Position numbers and translations under genes: made by a program. The notes beneath the pieces are model-generated. The model made no database searches. It saw only the letters and a program-made list of their open reading frames with translations, and was not told the origin of the DNA. 47,300 nt of DNA. It comes from an uncultured Burkholderiales bacterium. GTDB lineage: Bacteria > Pseudomonadota > Gammaproteobacteria > Burkholderiales > Burkholderiaceae_C. Positions 1 through 8,240 of this stretch are shown one piece after another (position 1 is the first letter of the stretch; each line of letters opens with the position of its first letter). Location of the stretch: NCBI GenBank assembly GCA_903844385.1, contig CAIMTJ010000053.1:1-47300 (forward strand). Direction: 5' to 3'.

Positions 1-1
1 A

Positions 2-610
2 CGAGCTTTGGTATTGTGCAGTGGTAAAACCATCACAATGGCTCATCTCATGTTTGATGAAGTTCAAAATCAAGATTTAGTCATTAATCCAGACATGCCT
101 TTGATGACTGAATCCGGTCATTTAACCTCGATATCGAAAATGGCTCCAGAAAAGAATGCTGAAGATGAGGCACAAGTCATGGCCAAAGCGCACTTGAGCA
201 ATATCGATTCAGAAAAAATAATGTCAAGAAGAGTCGATGAGACAAAAACATTTCAAGTTGATTTCAATGCCTCAGCGAACAAAATGACAAGTAATTTCTC
301 TGAATTTAATAAAAGTGCTAATACATCGAATGAAAGCTCGAGCTTTAACTTCCTAGCTGGAAGTCACAATAAGAGTCAGAATTTATTTGAGAATGAATTT
401 CAGTACCAAAACATGAGCGCAAGTTCAGATGAAGCCATTAACTTGTCACAAGCTGTAAAAAGTAGCGAACATCAAGTGATATTGGCCGCATTGCAATCAA
501 CGCAAAGTCGCACTGAGGCTGCTCAAAAGCTCGGGATCAGTCCCCGTACATTGCGGTACAAACTCGCTCAGCTTCGTGAGCGTGGAATGTCGGTAGCTTA
601 CTCCGAATAA
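2..610 (+). CDS. Sigma-54-dependent flagellar response regulator, C-terminal part (FlrC/FleR type), cut by window start
   Basis: The frame is open from the first bases, so the gene begins outside the window. The first residues (RALVLCSGKTI) match the end of the AAA+ sigma-54 interaction domain, where activators read 'NVVQRALVL'. The last 45 residues form a Fis-type helix-turn-helix, with SRTEAAQKLGISPRTLRYKL as the recognisable core. Between them lies a Ser/Asn-rich stretch of about 110 residues with no recognised domain, longer than the usual linker. Proteins of this type activate sigma-54 promoters of mid-class flagellar genes, and fliE starts 12 bases downstream. Family assignment is firm; the choice between FlrC and FleR is not possible from this fragment. 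Confidence 0.85.
   Translation, partial: RALVLCSGKTITMAHLMFDEVQNQDLVINPDMPLMTESGHLTSISKMAPEKNAEDEAQVMAKAHLSNIDSEKIMSRRVDETKTFQVDFNASANKMTSNFSEFNKSANTSNESSSFNFLAGSHNKSQNLFENEFQYQNMSASSDEAINLSQAVKSSEHQVILAALQSTQSRTEAAQKLGISPRTLRYKLAQLRERGMSVAYSE
583..598 (+). promoter_or_regulatory. Possible sigma-54 promoter (-24/-12) for fliE
   Basis: A TGG at 583-585 is followed, with GG-N10-GC spacing, by GC at 596-597, the minimal -24/-12 signature. The flanking bases match the consensus poorly (TGGAAT instead of TGGCAC, TAGCT instead of TTGCA). It lies in the last codons of the regulator gene, about 25 bases before fliE. Location and a sigma-54 activator next door favour it; sequence quality does not. 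Confidence 0.28.
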
Positions 611-622
611 CAGGAGAAATAA

Positions 623-1000
623 ATGATTGATGCAACTTCATCCTCATCGATTCAGTCCATGATGGAAACCATCAGGGCATATCAATCACAAAGTCGAATT
701 ACGCCACCCGAAGTAGGTGAGTCCAGCTTTGCCAAGGTATTGACATCGCAAAGTGACTTAACCAGAGTTCAGGCTAAAGGTCCTAGCTTTACAGAATCGA
801 TCAAGGAATTGGTGAGCAAAGTCAACGATGCTGATAATAAAGCAGACGCACTGGGTGAAGCTTATCAAAGAGGTGAAGATGTGCCATTGACAGACGTAGT
901 TCTCAGTATGCAAAAAGCATCTCTATCGTTTGAGGCAACTTTGCAAGTACGCAACAAAGTACTCAAAGCATACGAAGATATCATGAACATGCCGGTTTAA
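623..1000 (+). CDS. fliE: Flagellar hook-basal body complex protein FliE
   Basis: The 125-residue product has the FliE pattern: a variable N-terminus, then a helical C-terminal half with VPLTDVVLSMQKASLSFEAT and the terminal VRNKVLKAYEDIMNMPV. FliE joins the MS ring to the proximal rod and is exported by the flagellar type III system. Length is slightly above the usual 105-115. The ATG follows an AGGAG at 612-616 with good spacing, 12 bases after the regulator stop. It begins the fliE-fliJ run, and fliF starts 15 bases after its stop. Confidence 0.95.
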   Translation: MIDATSSSSIQSMMETIRAYQSQSRITPPEVGESSFAKVLTSQSDLTRVQAKGPSFTESIKELVSKVNDADNKADALGEAYQRGEDVPLTDVVLSMQKASLSFEATLQVRNKVLKAYEDIMNMPV

Positions 1001-1015
1001 GACTGAAAGAATATT

Positions 1016-3112
1016 ATGGCAACAGCAAGCGCAACATTAAACTCACCGATGGCCAACGGAGCCGAGATGAATAATTCTGGACAAGGTGTGGCGGCACCAG
1101 CATTGCCCGGTCCGAAAGCTCCCCCAGGATCGAGCTTGCTCAGCCCAGGTGATTTGGCTCGTTCAGTGGGTAATCAAGTACTGACTGACCCCATGGGCAT
1201 GATCAAAGACATGGTGCGTCAACCCACTGTCAAAAAGTTACTACCACTTTTTGTCATCATGTTTGTCATTGCAGCCTTTGGACTGGCATCAATGTCAATG
1301 AAGACAACGCCAATGAAGCCGCTCACCATGATGCTATCAGATGCGGATAAACAAGTGGCAATGGAAGCACTCAAAACAGCCGAGTTCAAACCAGAAGTTG
1401 ACATGAATTCTGGGCAAATCATGGTGCCAGAAAACAAGTACCAAGAAGCCAAATTATTGATTGCTTCAAAAGGATTGCCAAGAACTGAAGCTCAGGGAAT
1501 AGATGGTCTAAAAGATATGCCAGCTATGACGACAAGCCAATTCATGGAGCAAGTCAGATACAACAATGCCATGGAGCAAGAACTGTCCAGAAGTATTTCT
1601 CAAATTTCAGGCATTCGGTCTGCGCGTGTTCATTTGGCTTCACCAAAACAAAGCATGTTTGTTCGAGATAGAGTACCAACAAAAGCTTCAGTGGTCATTA
1701 CTAGGGCTCCTGGAAAAGCAATTTCTTCAGCCAATGTTCAAGCAATAATTCAATTGGTAGCCTCAAGTGTGCCCTACCTGGCACCTGAAAATGTATCAGT
1801 GGTTGACAATTTCGGCAGTCTAATGAATGAAATGCTTGTTGAGCAGCCCCTGGGCTTAACTTCAGCACAATTGCAGCAAAAGCAGCAAATGGAAGATTTG
1901 TATAGGACACGATTGATTCAATTGCTCGCGCCAATCGTTGGTGAAGCCAATGTCAGTGCACAAGTGAGTATGACACTTGATTTTAATCAGCAAGAAACCA
2001 CAACCGAAGATTTTGACCAAAGAGATAAAGGACCCAAAACCAGATCAGAGTTGTACGTTGAGGATAGAGCAACATTTAAAGATGCAATTGGTATTCCAGG
2101 ATCATTGTCAAATACACCGCCAAATCCTCCCCAGAATCCTTCCGCAACACCAGATACATCTGCAGATGTCAGCAAAGGTCAAACTGAAAAAGGTATCCAA
2201 ACCATTGCAAGAAGTACCAAAAACTATGAGTTGGATCGCTCTGTTCGACATGTAAAAAGTGCAATGGGAACAATTCAGAAAATTGGAGTGGGTGTTTTAA
2301 TCAATGAAAGACCAATTCCAGCTGGAATGAAAGTAGAAAAGCCAGTAGATGGTGCAGCTCCAATGACCACAATTCCTTACACACAAGAGGAATTGGACAG
2401 GCTAAATCAGTTGGTACGTGGTGCTGTTGGCTTTAGTGAAGATCGTGGAGATGTGGTGTCAGTGATTTCAACACATTTTGAGCCACAAGTTGACCCTGAT
2501 GCAGTCCCTTGGTATAAAGATGAAACAGTTGCAGGCGTTGCCAACAGCACAGTCATTGCAGTTTTATTCTTGTTATTCTTGGTTGTTGTTGTGCGTCCCA
2601 TGGTCAAGAAATTGACGACACCTGCTTTTGATGCCGCAGCCATGGCTGCCTCAGCAGCTGAAGCTGCAGCACGTGAAGCCGCAGCTGCAGAAAAAATTAA
2701 GTCTGAAAGAATTGCTGAAGCCGTAGCTGCTGCTGCTGCAAAGGTGGTTGCTGATCGGGCTGCAGCAGAAGATGCTGCTGAAAAAGAAAGAGTGCGTTTA
2801 CTTGAAGAAGCAAAAATTCAAGCGGAAGCTGAAACCGTTGCTCGGTTGAAAGCAGAAGCTGAAGAAGCCGAAAGAATTAAAGCAGCAGAAGAAGGGCAAA
2901 ACGAAGAGGTTGAGATGGAGGATGGCGAGTCCTTGGAAGAAATTAAAGCCAGGATGTCAGCTCACAAGCCTAAAAAATCAACGATATCCGCAGATATGCT
3001 CAATACAGCCAATACGTATGATGATAAAGTTGCATTGATTCGAATGATCGTATCAGAAGAAAATACCAGAGCCAGAATGGCCAGTGTTTTAAAGAATATG
3101 ATCCGGACTTAA
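1016..3112 (+). CDS. fliF: Flagellar MS-ring protein FliF, with long Ala-rich cytoplasmic linker
   Basis: FliF forms the MS ring in the inner membrane and carries FliG on its cytoplasmic tail. The 698-residue protein has a first membrane segment near residues 73-95, the YscJ/FliF ring-building region (MEQELSRSISQISGIRSARV), and a second membrane segment near 512-533 (AVLFLLFLVVVVRPMVKK). The tail ends in the FliG-binding motif (YDDKVALIRMIVSEEN, then MASVLKNMIRT). FliF is usually about 550-570 residues. The excess is largely an Ala/Glu/Lys-rich predicted helix of about 100 residues between the second membrane segment and the FliG-binding end. The same tail recurs in the small protein at 5614-6270. 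Confidence 0.97.
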   Translation: MATASATLNSPMANGAEMNNSGQGVAAPALPGPKAPPGSSLLSPGDLARSVGNQVLTDPMGMIKDMVRQPTVKKLLPLFVIMFVIAAFGLASMSMKTTPMKPLTMMLSDADKQVAMEALKTAEFKPEVDMNSGQIMVPENKYQEAKLLIASKGLPRTEAQGIDGLKDMPAMTTSQFMEQVRYNNAMEQELSRSISQISGIRSARVHLASPKQSMFVRDRVPTKASVVITRAPGKAISSANVQAIIQLVASSVPYLAPENVSVVDNFGSLMNEMLVEQPLGLTSAQLQQKQQMEDLYRTRLIQLLAPIVGEANVSAQVSMTLDFNQQETTTEDFDQRDKGPKTRSELYVEDRATFKDAIGIPGSLSNTPPNPPQNPSATPDTSADVSKGQTEKGIQTIARSTKNYELDRSVRHVKSAMGTIQKIGVGVLINERPIPAGMKVEKPVDGAAPMTTIPYTQEELDRLNQLVRGAVGFSEDRGDVVSVISTHFEPQVDPDAVPWYKDETVAGVANSTVIAVLFLLFLVVVVRPMVKKLTTPAFDAAAMAASAAEAAAREAAAAEKIKSERIAEAVAAAAAKVVADRAAAEDAAEKERVRLLEEAKIQAEAETVARLKAEAEEAERIKAAEEGQNEEVEMEDGESLEEIKARMSAHKPKKSTISADMLNTANTYDDKVALIRMIVSEENTRARMASVLKNMIRT

Positions 3113-3176
3113 TAAAAATCAAATTTGATGACTTGTATGCGCAACTATCACACAGAATTTGAAATTGGAGTTGGAA

Positions 3177-4225
3177 ATGGCTGAGAAAAATAATCCGAAT
3201 TCCCAAGCAAACTGGTCTCCAGCTTTGCGTGAAGAGATGGCGGCGATGACGTCTACTCAAAGGGCAGCTGTTTTAATGCTGTTTTGGGTGAAGACCAAGC
3301 AGCTGACATCGTCAAGTATATGAATCCTAAGGAAGTTCAGGCTTTGGGCGCAGCAATGGTCGCCGCCGCAGAGTTGTCCCAAGAAGCAGTAAACGTGGTT
3401 TTGGATGAATTCGTTGACATGCTTAAGAAACAAACAAGCTTAAGCCTAGGTAACACTGATTACGTCGAAAATGTGATGAAAAAAGCATTGGGAGACAGTA
3501 AGGCTGCTTCAGTTTTGAATCGGATTATGCCGAACCAAGCAACCAAAGGACTGGATATCTTGAGTTGGATGGATGCGAGATCGATTGCAGACATGATTCG
3601 CACAGAGCATCCCCAAGTCATTGCAATTATTTTATCAATCTTGGAGCCCAATGTCTCAGCTGATGTTTTGGTTTACTTGCCCTCTGAAGCAAGGTCCGAG
3701 GTCATTCAACGAGTTGCAAGTTTAGACACTGTGCAACCATCTGCCATGGCTGAATTGGAAACCATCATGTTGGCTCAGTTCTCTAAAAATTCATCGGCCA
3801 AGTCATCAAGCTTTGGCGGTATCGAAGCCGCGGCAAAAATAATGAATTTGACCAAAACTGGCTTAGAGGCGGAGATCATGAGTGGATTGTCCGAGCTCGA
3901 CTATGACTTGATGCAAAAAATACAAGACAGCATGTTTACTTTTGAGAACTTGGCAACTGTTGACAACAAAGGAATTCAAGTACTCATGCGCAATGTCGAA
4001 CCGGATCAATTGATGATCAGTTTGAAAGGTGCAAGTGACGAAGTCAAGGAGCGTTTCCTCAGCAATATGTCAGAGCGAGCTCGAGGCATGTTTGTTGATG
4101 ATATGGAAGCCAGAGGTCCAGTTCGAATAGCAGACGTTGAAGATGCTCAGAAGAAAATTATGCGTTTAGCAAGAAAGCTATCGGACTCAGGCGAGCTCAT
4201 GCTAGGAGGAGCAGATTTTGTTTAA
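3177..4225 (+). CDS. fliG: Flagellar motor switch protein FliG, with an apparent 1-base frameshift at about 3282-3285
   Basis: FliG sits on the FliF tail and transmits torque from the stator. The main frame (3284-4225) gives all of FliG from LGEDQAADIVKYMNPKEVQ onward, including the middle ARM and C-terminal torque domains (MQKIQDSMFTFENLATVDN). The expected N-terminus is present in another frame: ATG at 3177 after a GGAG-type site, reading into TQRAAVLMLF. The two parts join as ...AAVLMLF-LGEDQ... if one T is added to the TTTT run at 3282-3285, giving 349 residues. As written, translation from 3177 stops at 3321-3323. Causes could be a base-call error, a real mutation, or slippage. The stop codon overlaps the start of fliH. 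Confidence 0.9.
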
Positions 4226-5621
4226 GCAAACACTGCCCAATAGCGAATCAAGCGAATTCAGTGCAAATCCCTTGTTGTTCAAAAAAGAGATTGAAAGCAA
4301 TGAATTCAATGAAAGGGACTGGGCAAACGCTCCACGTGTTGATTACGCAAGCGCGTTGTATCGTAAGCTCGCTCCCCCAAGAACAGCTCGCGTGATTGAT
4401 GATGCTTCTGGCTTTAAATTGGAAACTTATGGTGCGAAACCGCCTGAAAGTCAAGCACAAGTCAAACAAAAATCTAACAGCAATGATGTTTCTGGTTCTG
4501 AACTCCACACCATAGCCTCAAAAGAACAAAATTCTGGCGAGCACGAAGATGCTAAGCCTACTAGTGAGGTTTTATTAGGGACGGCAGAACTAGAAAGTAC
4601 AGCAGAAGCAGATCAACCAAATAAACCAGCAATTACCGAAGAAATCATTGATTCCGATAACAACTCAACGGTATCTATGACTGGTATCGACAATGACGGG
4701 TTAAATAACGTTGAAGCTGCTCATGAGGTCAATAATTCGGCTGAATCAAGCGTCAAATTTGATAATTTAGAAAATTCTGATATCGATTCATTCAACTCTG
4801 TGCCATTTTCTACAAATTCAGAAGACCATCTTGCATCAGAAAATGAGGATCGATTAAGCATTGAAGATGAACATGTGGTATTTGGAAATGAGCCATTAGA
4901 GCAACCTTCTGCGCAATCAATGGCTGAGCTCTCTGAGTTGAGAGATGAATTGACTCAAAAAAATAAACAATGGGATGAGGAGAGAGTCCAATTGTTACAA
5001 AAGCTTGAAGAGCTTCAGTCCAGCATAGATGCCAAGGATAAAGACTACTTAGAAAATATTGAACTGATTGAAAAAAGCATGAATGACAAGCTGAATGCTC
5101 AATTGGAAATTCTCAAAGAGGTCACCAATCGCGTTGAGGAATACACCAAAACACCCGATCGGATATTTGAACCTATGAAACGCTTGAGCATGCATATTGC
5201 AGAGCAGTTGGTTTTGGCCGAATTAAATCTCTCTGGTAGTTCTATTGAACGACTTATTCAACGATGTCTTGATGAACTCTCCAACCGCAATGAGCCTTCA
5301 GTTATTGTTGAACTCAATAGCCAAGATAAAGCCAGGCTCGAGGAATTGTCAGGTGATTTAACTCCTCATTTGCAGTTGAGGGGGGTTCCTGGGTTGCAAG
5401 CCGGAAGTGTGCGCGTCATATCAGATGACACTCAAGTTGATGATCTGATAACGAATAGACTGGAAGGTTTAGCCCATAGTTTATTAGGACAACCCGAAAT
5501 ATGGAAGGAAAAATCTCCTTTTTTTAGGCAACCATTAGCACAACGTGAATCGGAAGTACAAGACGTTCGCCAGCGAATAACTGCTTCCGACGATTCATTT
5601 GAGGAGAACTTCAATGATTGA
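4218..5621 (+). CDS. fliH: Flagellar export ATPase regulator FliH, extended acidic N-terminus
   Basis: FliH binds the export ATPase FliI and links it to the C ring. The C-terminal 170 residues match the family: a helical stretch (DKLNAQLEILKEVTNRVEEY), then LSMHIAEQLVLAELNLSGS and the globular end LQLRGVPGLQAGSVRVISDD. At 467 residues it is about twice the usual length. The extra part (about residues 60-235) is rich in Ser, Asn, Asp and Glu and looks unstructured, followed by a coiled coil near 235-300. The TTG start at 4218 is supported by AGGAGG at 4204-4209 with an 8-base spacer; it overlaps the fliG stop by 8 bases, suggesting translational coupling. Confidence 0.93.
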   Translation: MFKQTLPNSESSEFSANPLLFKKEIESNEFNERDWANAPRVDYASALYRKLAPPRTARVIDDASGFKLETYGAKPPESQAQVKQKSNSNDVSGSELHTIASKEQNSGEHEDAKPTSEVLLGTAELESTAEADQPNKPAITEEIIDSDNNSTVSMTGIDNDGLNNVEAAHEVNNSAESSVKFDNLENSDIDSFNSVPFSTNSEDHLASENEDRLSIEDEHVVFGNEPLEQPSAQSMAELSELRDELTQKNKQWDEERVQLLQKLEELQSSIDAKDKDYLENIELIEKSMNDKLNAQLEILKEVTNRVEEYTKTPDRIFEPMKRLSMHIAEQLVLAELNLSGSSIERLIQRCLDELSNRNEPSVIVELNSQDKARLEELSGDLTPHLQLRGVPGLQAGSVRVISDDTQVDDLITNRLEGLAHSLLGQPEIWKEKSPFFRQPLAQRESEVQDVRQRITASDDSFEENFND

Positions 5622-6270
5622 TTGGATTAACGCATTGCTAAGAGCGATCATGTGTCTTGGATTCTTGATTTTTGTGGTCAAGCCCATGCTGCTGGTGTTC
5701 AGTCGTCGAGAGTTCAATCATATGGAGCTAGAAGATGCGGCGCAGAGCTCTGTTAATTCAGCCTTTCAAGCCTGGAGAATTAATCATGGTAAACATTACT
5801 ATGATAATCCAGAGTATGCCGAAATGATGGCATCCAATCCCAATTTGGAGTTGCCTGATCTATCCAAGCCTCCAGAGCAATTGCCTCCACCTGAAGTTAA
5901 GGCGGAAGATTCCTCAGAGATGATTAACGCTGGTACAAACGAGATCCTTCCTGCCGATCCTGCAACAGAGGCAGTACAGACATCTGAGGCAGCGTTGGAT
6001 TCAACCAATCAGGCGTTGGAAAAATCTGATTCTAAGACTGAGGGTGATGATACGACTCTAAGCAGTACGGAAGACGAGGAAGGCATGGACGAAATGAAGG
6101 CTAAATTAGCTCAAGAAAAGAAAAAGAAGAAATCCCAAAGTATCCCCCCAGAACTTCTGAACAATGCCAACAGTTTTGATGATAAATTGATGGTTGTTCG
6201 TTTAATCACAGAACAAGATCAGGGAAGAGTTGCGGCTGTTTTGAGAAAAATGATTCAAGGTGGCACCTAA
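5614..6270 (+). CDS. Unnamed membrane protein with a FliF-like FliG-binding tail, between fliH and fliI
   Basis: The 218-residue product has one membrane segment near residues 8-30 (IMCLGFLIFVVKPMLLVFSR), a Pro/Ser/Asp/Glu-rich middle (75-155), and a tail (158-218) that resembles the C-terminal end of FliF in this window. Matching pieces are DEMKAKLAQEKKKKK against EEIKARMSAHKPKK, and LLNNANSFDDK against MLNTANTYDDK, followed by RVAAVLRKMI against RMASVLKNMI. In FliF this tail holds FliG, so the protein may bind FliG or compete for it; that is inference. The membrane segment also recalls FliF's second one. The ATG has GAGGAG at 5601-5606, overlaps the fliH stop by 8 bases, and the stop abuts fliI. 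I know no named family for it. Confidence 0.88.
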   Translation: MIDWINALLRAIMCLGFLIFVVKPMLLVFSRREFNHMELEDAAQSSVNSAFQAWRINHGKHYYDNPEYAEMMASNPNLELPDLSKPPEQLPPPEVKAEDSSEMINAGTNEILPADPATEAVQTSEAALDSTNQALEKSDSKTEGDDTTLSSTEDEEGMDEMKAKLAQEKKKKKSQSIPPELLNNANSFDDKLMVVRLITEQDQGRVAAVLRKMIQGGT

Positions 6271-7608
6271 ATGAATGCGGTCACGCTAGACTTTGTCAGT
6301 GAAGTTGAACAATGTATTCCTCGACTTCGCGTACCACAGCCACAAAGAACTGGTACGCTGGTAAGACTCGTGGGCATGACCTTAGAGACCCGAGGCATCA
6401 TGGCACCCTTGGGTGCATGTTGTGAAGTACTGGGTCAACGAGGGCATCGCATAGAAGCAGAAGTCGTCGGTTTTCAAGATAAGACGTTGTTTTTGATGCC
6501 TTTCAACGATCCTGTGGGAGTCGGTCCGGGTGACATGGTTCGTGTGCTGAGTCACTCGTCGCAAGTGCTGCTAGGACCTGAGCTTTTGGGTAGAGTAATT
6601 GATGGCAGAGGGCAACCTCTTGACGGCAAGGCAGCTCCGCAATGCAAAGACTCATTGGCTTTGATGGGCAGACCATTGAACCCAATGGAGCGTGGTCCAA
6701 TTCACGAAGTACTGGATGTTGGTGTAAAGGCCATCAATGGTGTACTGACAGTTGGGAGAGGGCAGCGTATTGGTTTAATAGCCGGTTCAGGTGTGGGTAA
6801 AAGTGTTTTATTGGGCATGCTCACAAAATTTACAAAAGCAGACGTTGTCGTGATTGGCCTCATTGGTGAGCGCGGACGTGAGGTTCAAGCGTTTATTTCT
6901 GAATCCCTTGGTGAAGAAGGATTGGCTAAATCTGTGGTGGTGGCAGCACCTGCCAATGTGTCGCCTGTATTGCGCCTCAAGGCCACTCACATGGCCCATG
7001 TGATTGCCGAATATTTTAGAGATCAAGGACAAAACGTTCTTTTGCTTTGTGACAGCTTGACTCGAGTCGCTCATGCACAGCGCGAAATTGGATTGGCTAT
7101 TGGTGAACCTCCAACTGCCAAGGGTTATCCGCCCTCAGTGTTTGCTTTGCTCCCAAATTTGATTGAGCGTGGAGGAGTCGGTCGAAATGGATTTGGCTCT
7201 ATTACTGCGATCTATACGGTTCTAGCAGAAGGTGACGATGCATCCGACCCAATTGTGGATATTGCAAGGGCTTCATTGGATGGACAAGTCATGTTATCCA
7301 GGAAACTTGCTGATTCTGCACACTATCCCGCTATTGATCTCAATGGATCCATCTCCCGGTTGATGCAGTCACTTTTAGATCCAGATGATCTCAAGCAAGC
7401 CAATAAACTTCGCCGTCTTTGGTCTTTGTACCAGCAAAATGTATATTTGATTCAAGTGGGGGCTTATCAAACCGGTTCAAATTTAGAGCTGGATGAAGCC
7501 ATCCGTTTGAGAGAGAAAATTGTTAATTTCTTGCGTCAAGACATGAATATTGGCCAAGATTATGAAAAAACTCGAGAAGAACTCAGGCAATTGATGTCTC
7601 AGCAATAA
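6271..7608 (+). CDS. fliI: Flagellum-specific ATPase FliI
   Basis: FliI is the ATPase of the flagellar type III export apparatus, related to the F1 beta subunit. The 445-residue length is normal. The Walker A motif AGSGVGKS is at residues 171-178, followed by the GERGREV motif and the Walker B region (QNVLLLCDSLTRVAHAQREI). The typical GEPPTAKGYPPSVFALLPNL stretch is intact. The start follows directly on the stop of the preceding small membrane protein gene, placing that unknown gene firmly within the fli operon. Confidence 0.98.
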   Translation: MNAVTLDFVSEVEQCIPRLRVPQPQRTGTLVRLVGMTLETRGIMAPLGACCEVLGQRGHRIEAEVVGFQDKTLFLMPFNDPVGVGPGDMVRVLSHSSQVLLGPELLGRVIDGRGQPLDGKAAPQCKDSLALMGRPLNPMERGPIHEVLDVGVKAINGVLTVGRGQRIGLIAGSGVGKSVLLGMLTKFTKADVVVIGLIGERGREVQAFISESLGEEGLAKSVVVAAPANVSPVLRLKATHMAHVIAEYFRDQGQNVLLLCDSLTRVAHAQREIGLAIGEPPTAKGYPPSVFALLPNLIERGGVGRNGFGSITAIYTVLAEGDDASDPIVDIARASLDGQVMLSRKLADSAHYPAIDLNGSISRLMQSLLDPDDLKQANKLRRLWSLYQQNVYLIQVGAYQTGSNLELDEAIRLREKIVNFLRQDMNIGQDYEKTREELRQLMSQQ

Positions 7609-7716
7609 CAGGTTCAAGTTCTAGCGAGGATGCGTTTTCTATTGTTTCTTTGGATAAGTTTTAATCAAAGTTACGTTTTCTGTTCGATGTCATAAAACTA
7701 AGTGAAGGTCATCAAA

Positions 7717-8175
7717 ATGAAGCCCCGTGAGTGTTGGACTGTCTTAGCCAATAAAGCCCAAGATAAAGTATCAGAGGCTCAAAATCGCCTGTTAAAAGCG
7801 CAAGATGTACTGGATAAACTGCTTGCCAGTCGTGAGCGAATCTACGTCATGGTCAGGGAATATACACAGAAAGCCCAGACCTTAGAGCAAAATGTTCACT
7901 CAGTCTCACAAAGCATGAACGCTAGACAATTTATTTCCCAGTTATTGCAACTCATTGAGCGCTTAGAACTTGATATTGCTCAGGCGAAAGTCAATGTGGA
8001 AAAGACCCGGCAAGCTTTAAAAGTTTTTGAGTTGGAACGTTTAAAAATGCAGTCTTTGGTTGAGCAAGATCTGAATGCAGTCAAAATATACCACCGTAAA
8101 GAAGAGCAAAAGCAAATGGATGCCCTTGGACTGACCTTGTTCAATGTCAAATCCGGTCAACTCAAAGCGGCTTAG
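7717..8175 (+). CDS. fliJ: Flagellar export chaperone-like protein FliJ
   Basis: FliJ is a coiled-coil protein that sits in the FliI hexamer and helps couple export to the proton gradient. The roughly 150-residue product is almost wholly helical with heptad-like spacing (VSEAQNRLLKAQDVLDKLLA and ARQFISQLLQLIERLELDIA), and it follows fliI, which is its normal position. Sequence identity in this family is low, so the call rests on length, coiled-coil character and location. I chose the ATG at 7717 after GAAGG rather than the GTG at 7702. The 108 bases between fliI and fliJ are longer than elsewhere in this operon. Confidence 0.85.
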   Translation: MKPRECWTVLANKAQDKVSEAQNRLLKAQDVLDKLLASRERIYVMVREYTQKAQTLEQNVHSVSQSMNARQFISQLLQLIERLELDIAQAKVNVEKTRQALKVFELERLKMQSLVEQDLNAVKIYHRKEEQKQMDALGLTLFNVKSGQLKAA

Positions 8176-8240
8176 TTCTTGCAAACAGCATGAGTCTGAC
8201 TTTCTAAAACAATCGAGTCAAGACAGCATTTAAAGCAATC

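Noticed and set aside
7629-7694. Tiny hydrophobic 21-codon frame between fliI and fliJ
   Set aside because: The ribosome-like site has no proper spacing and the frame is too short to judge.
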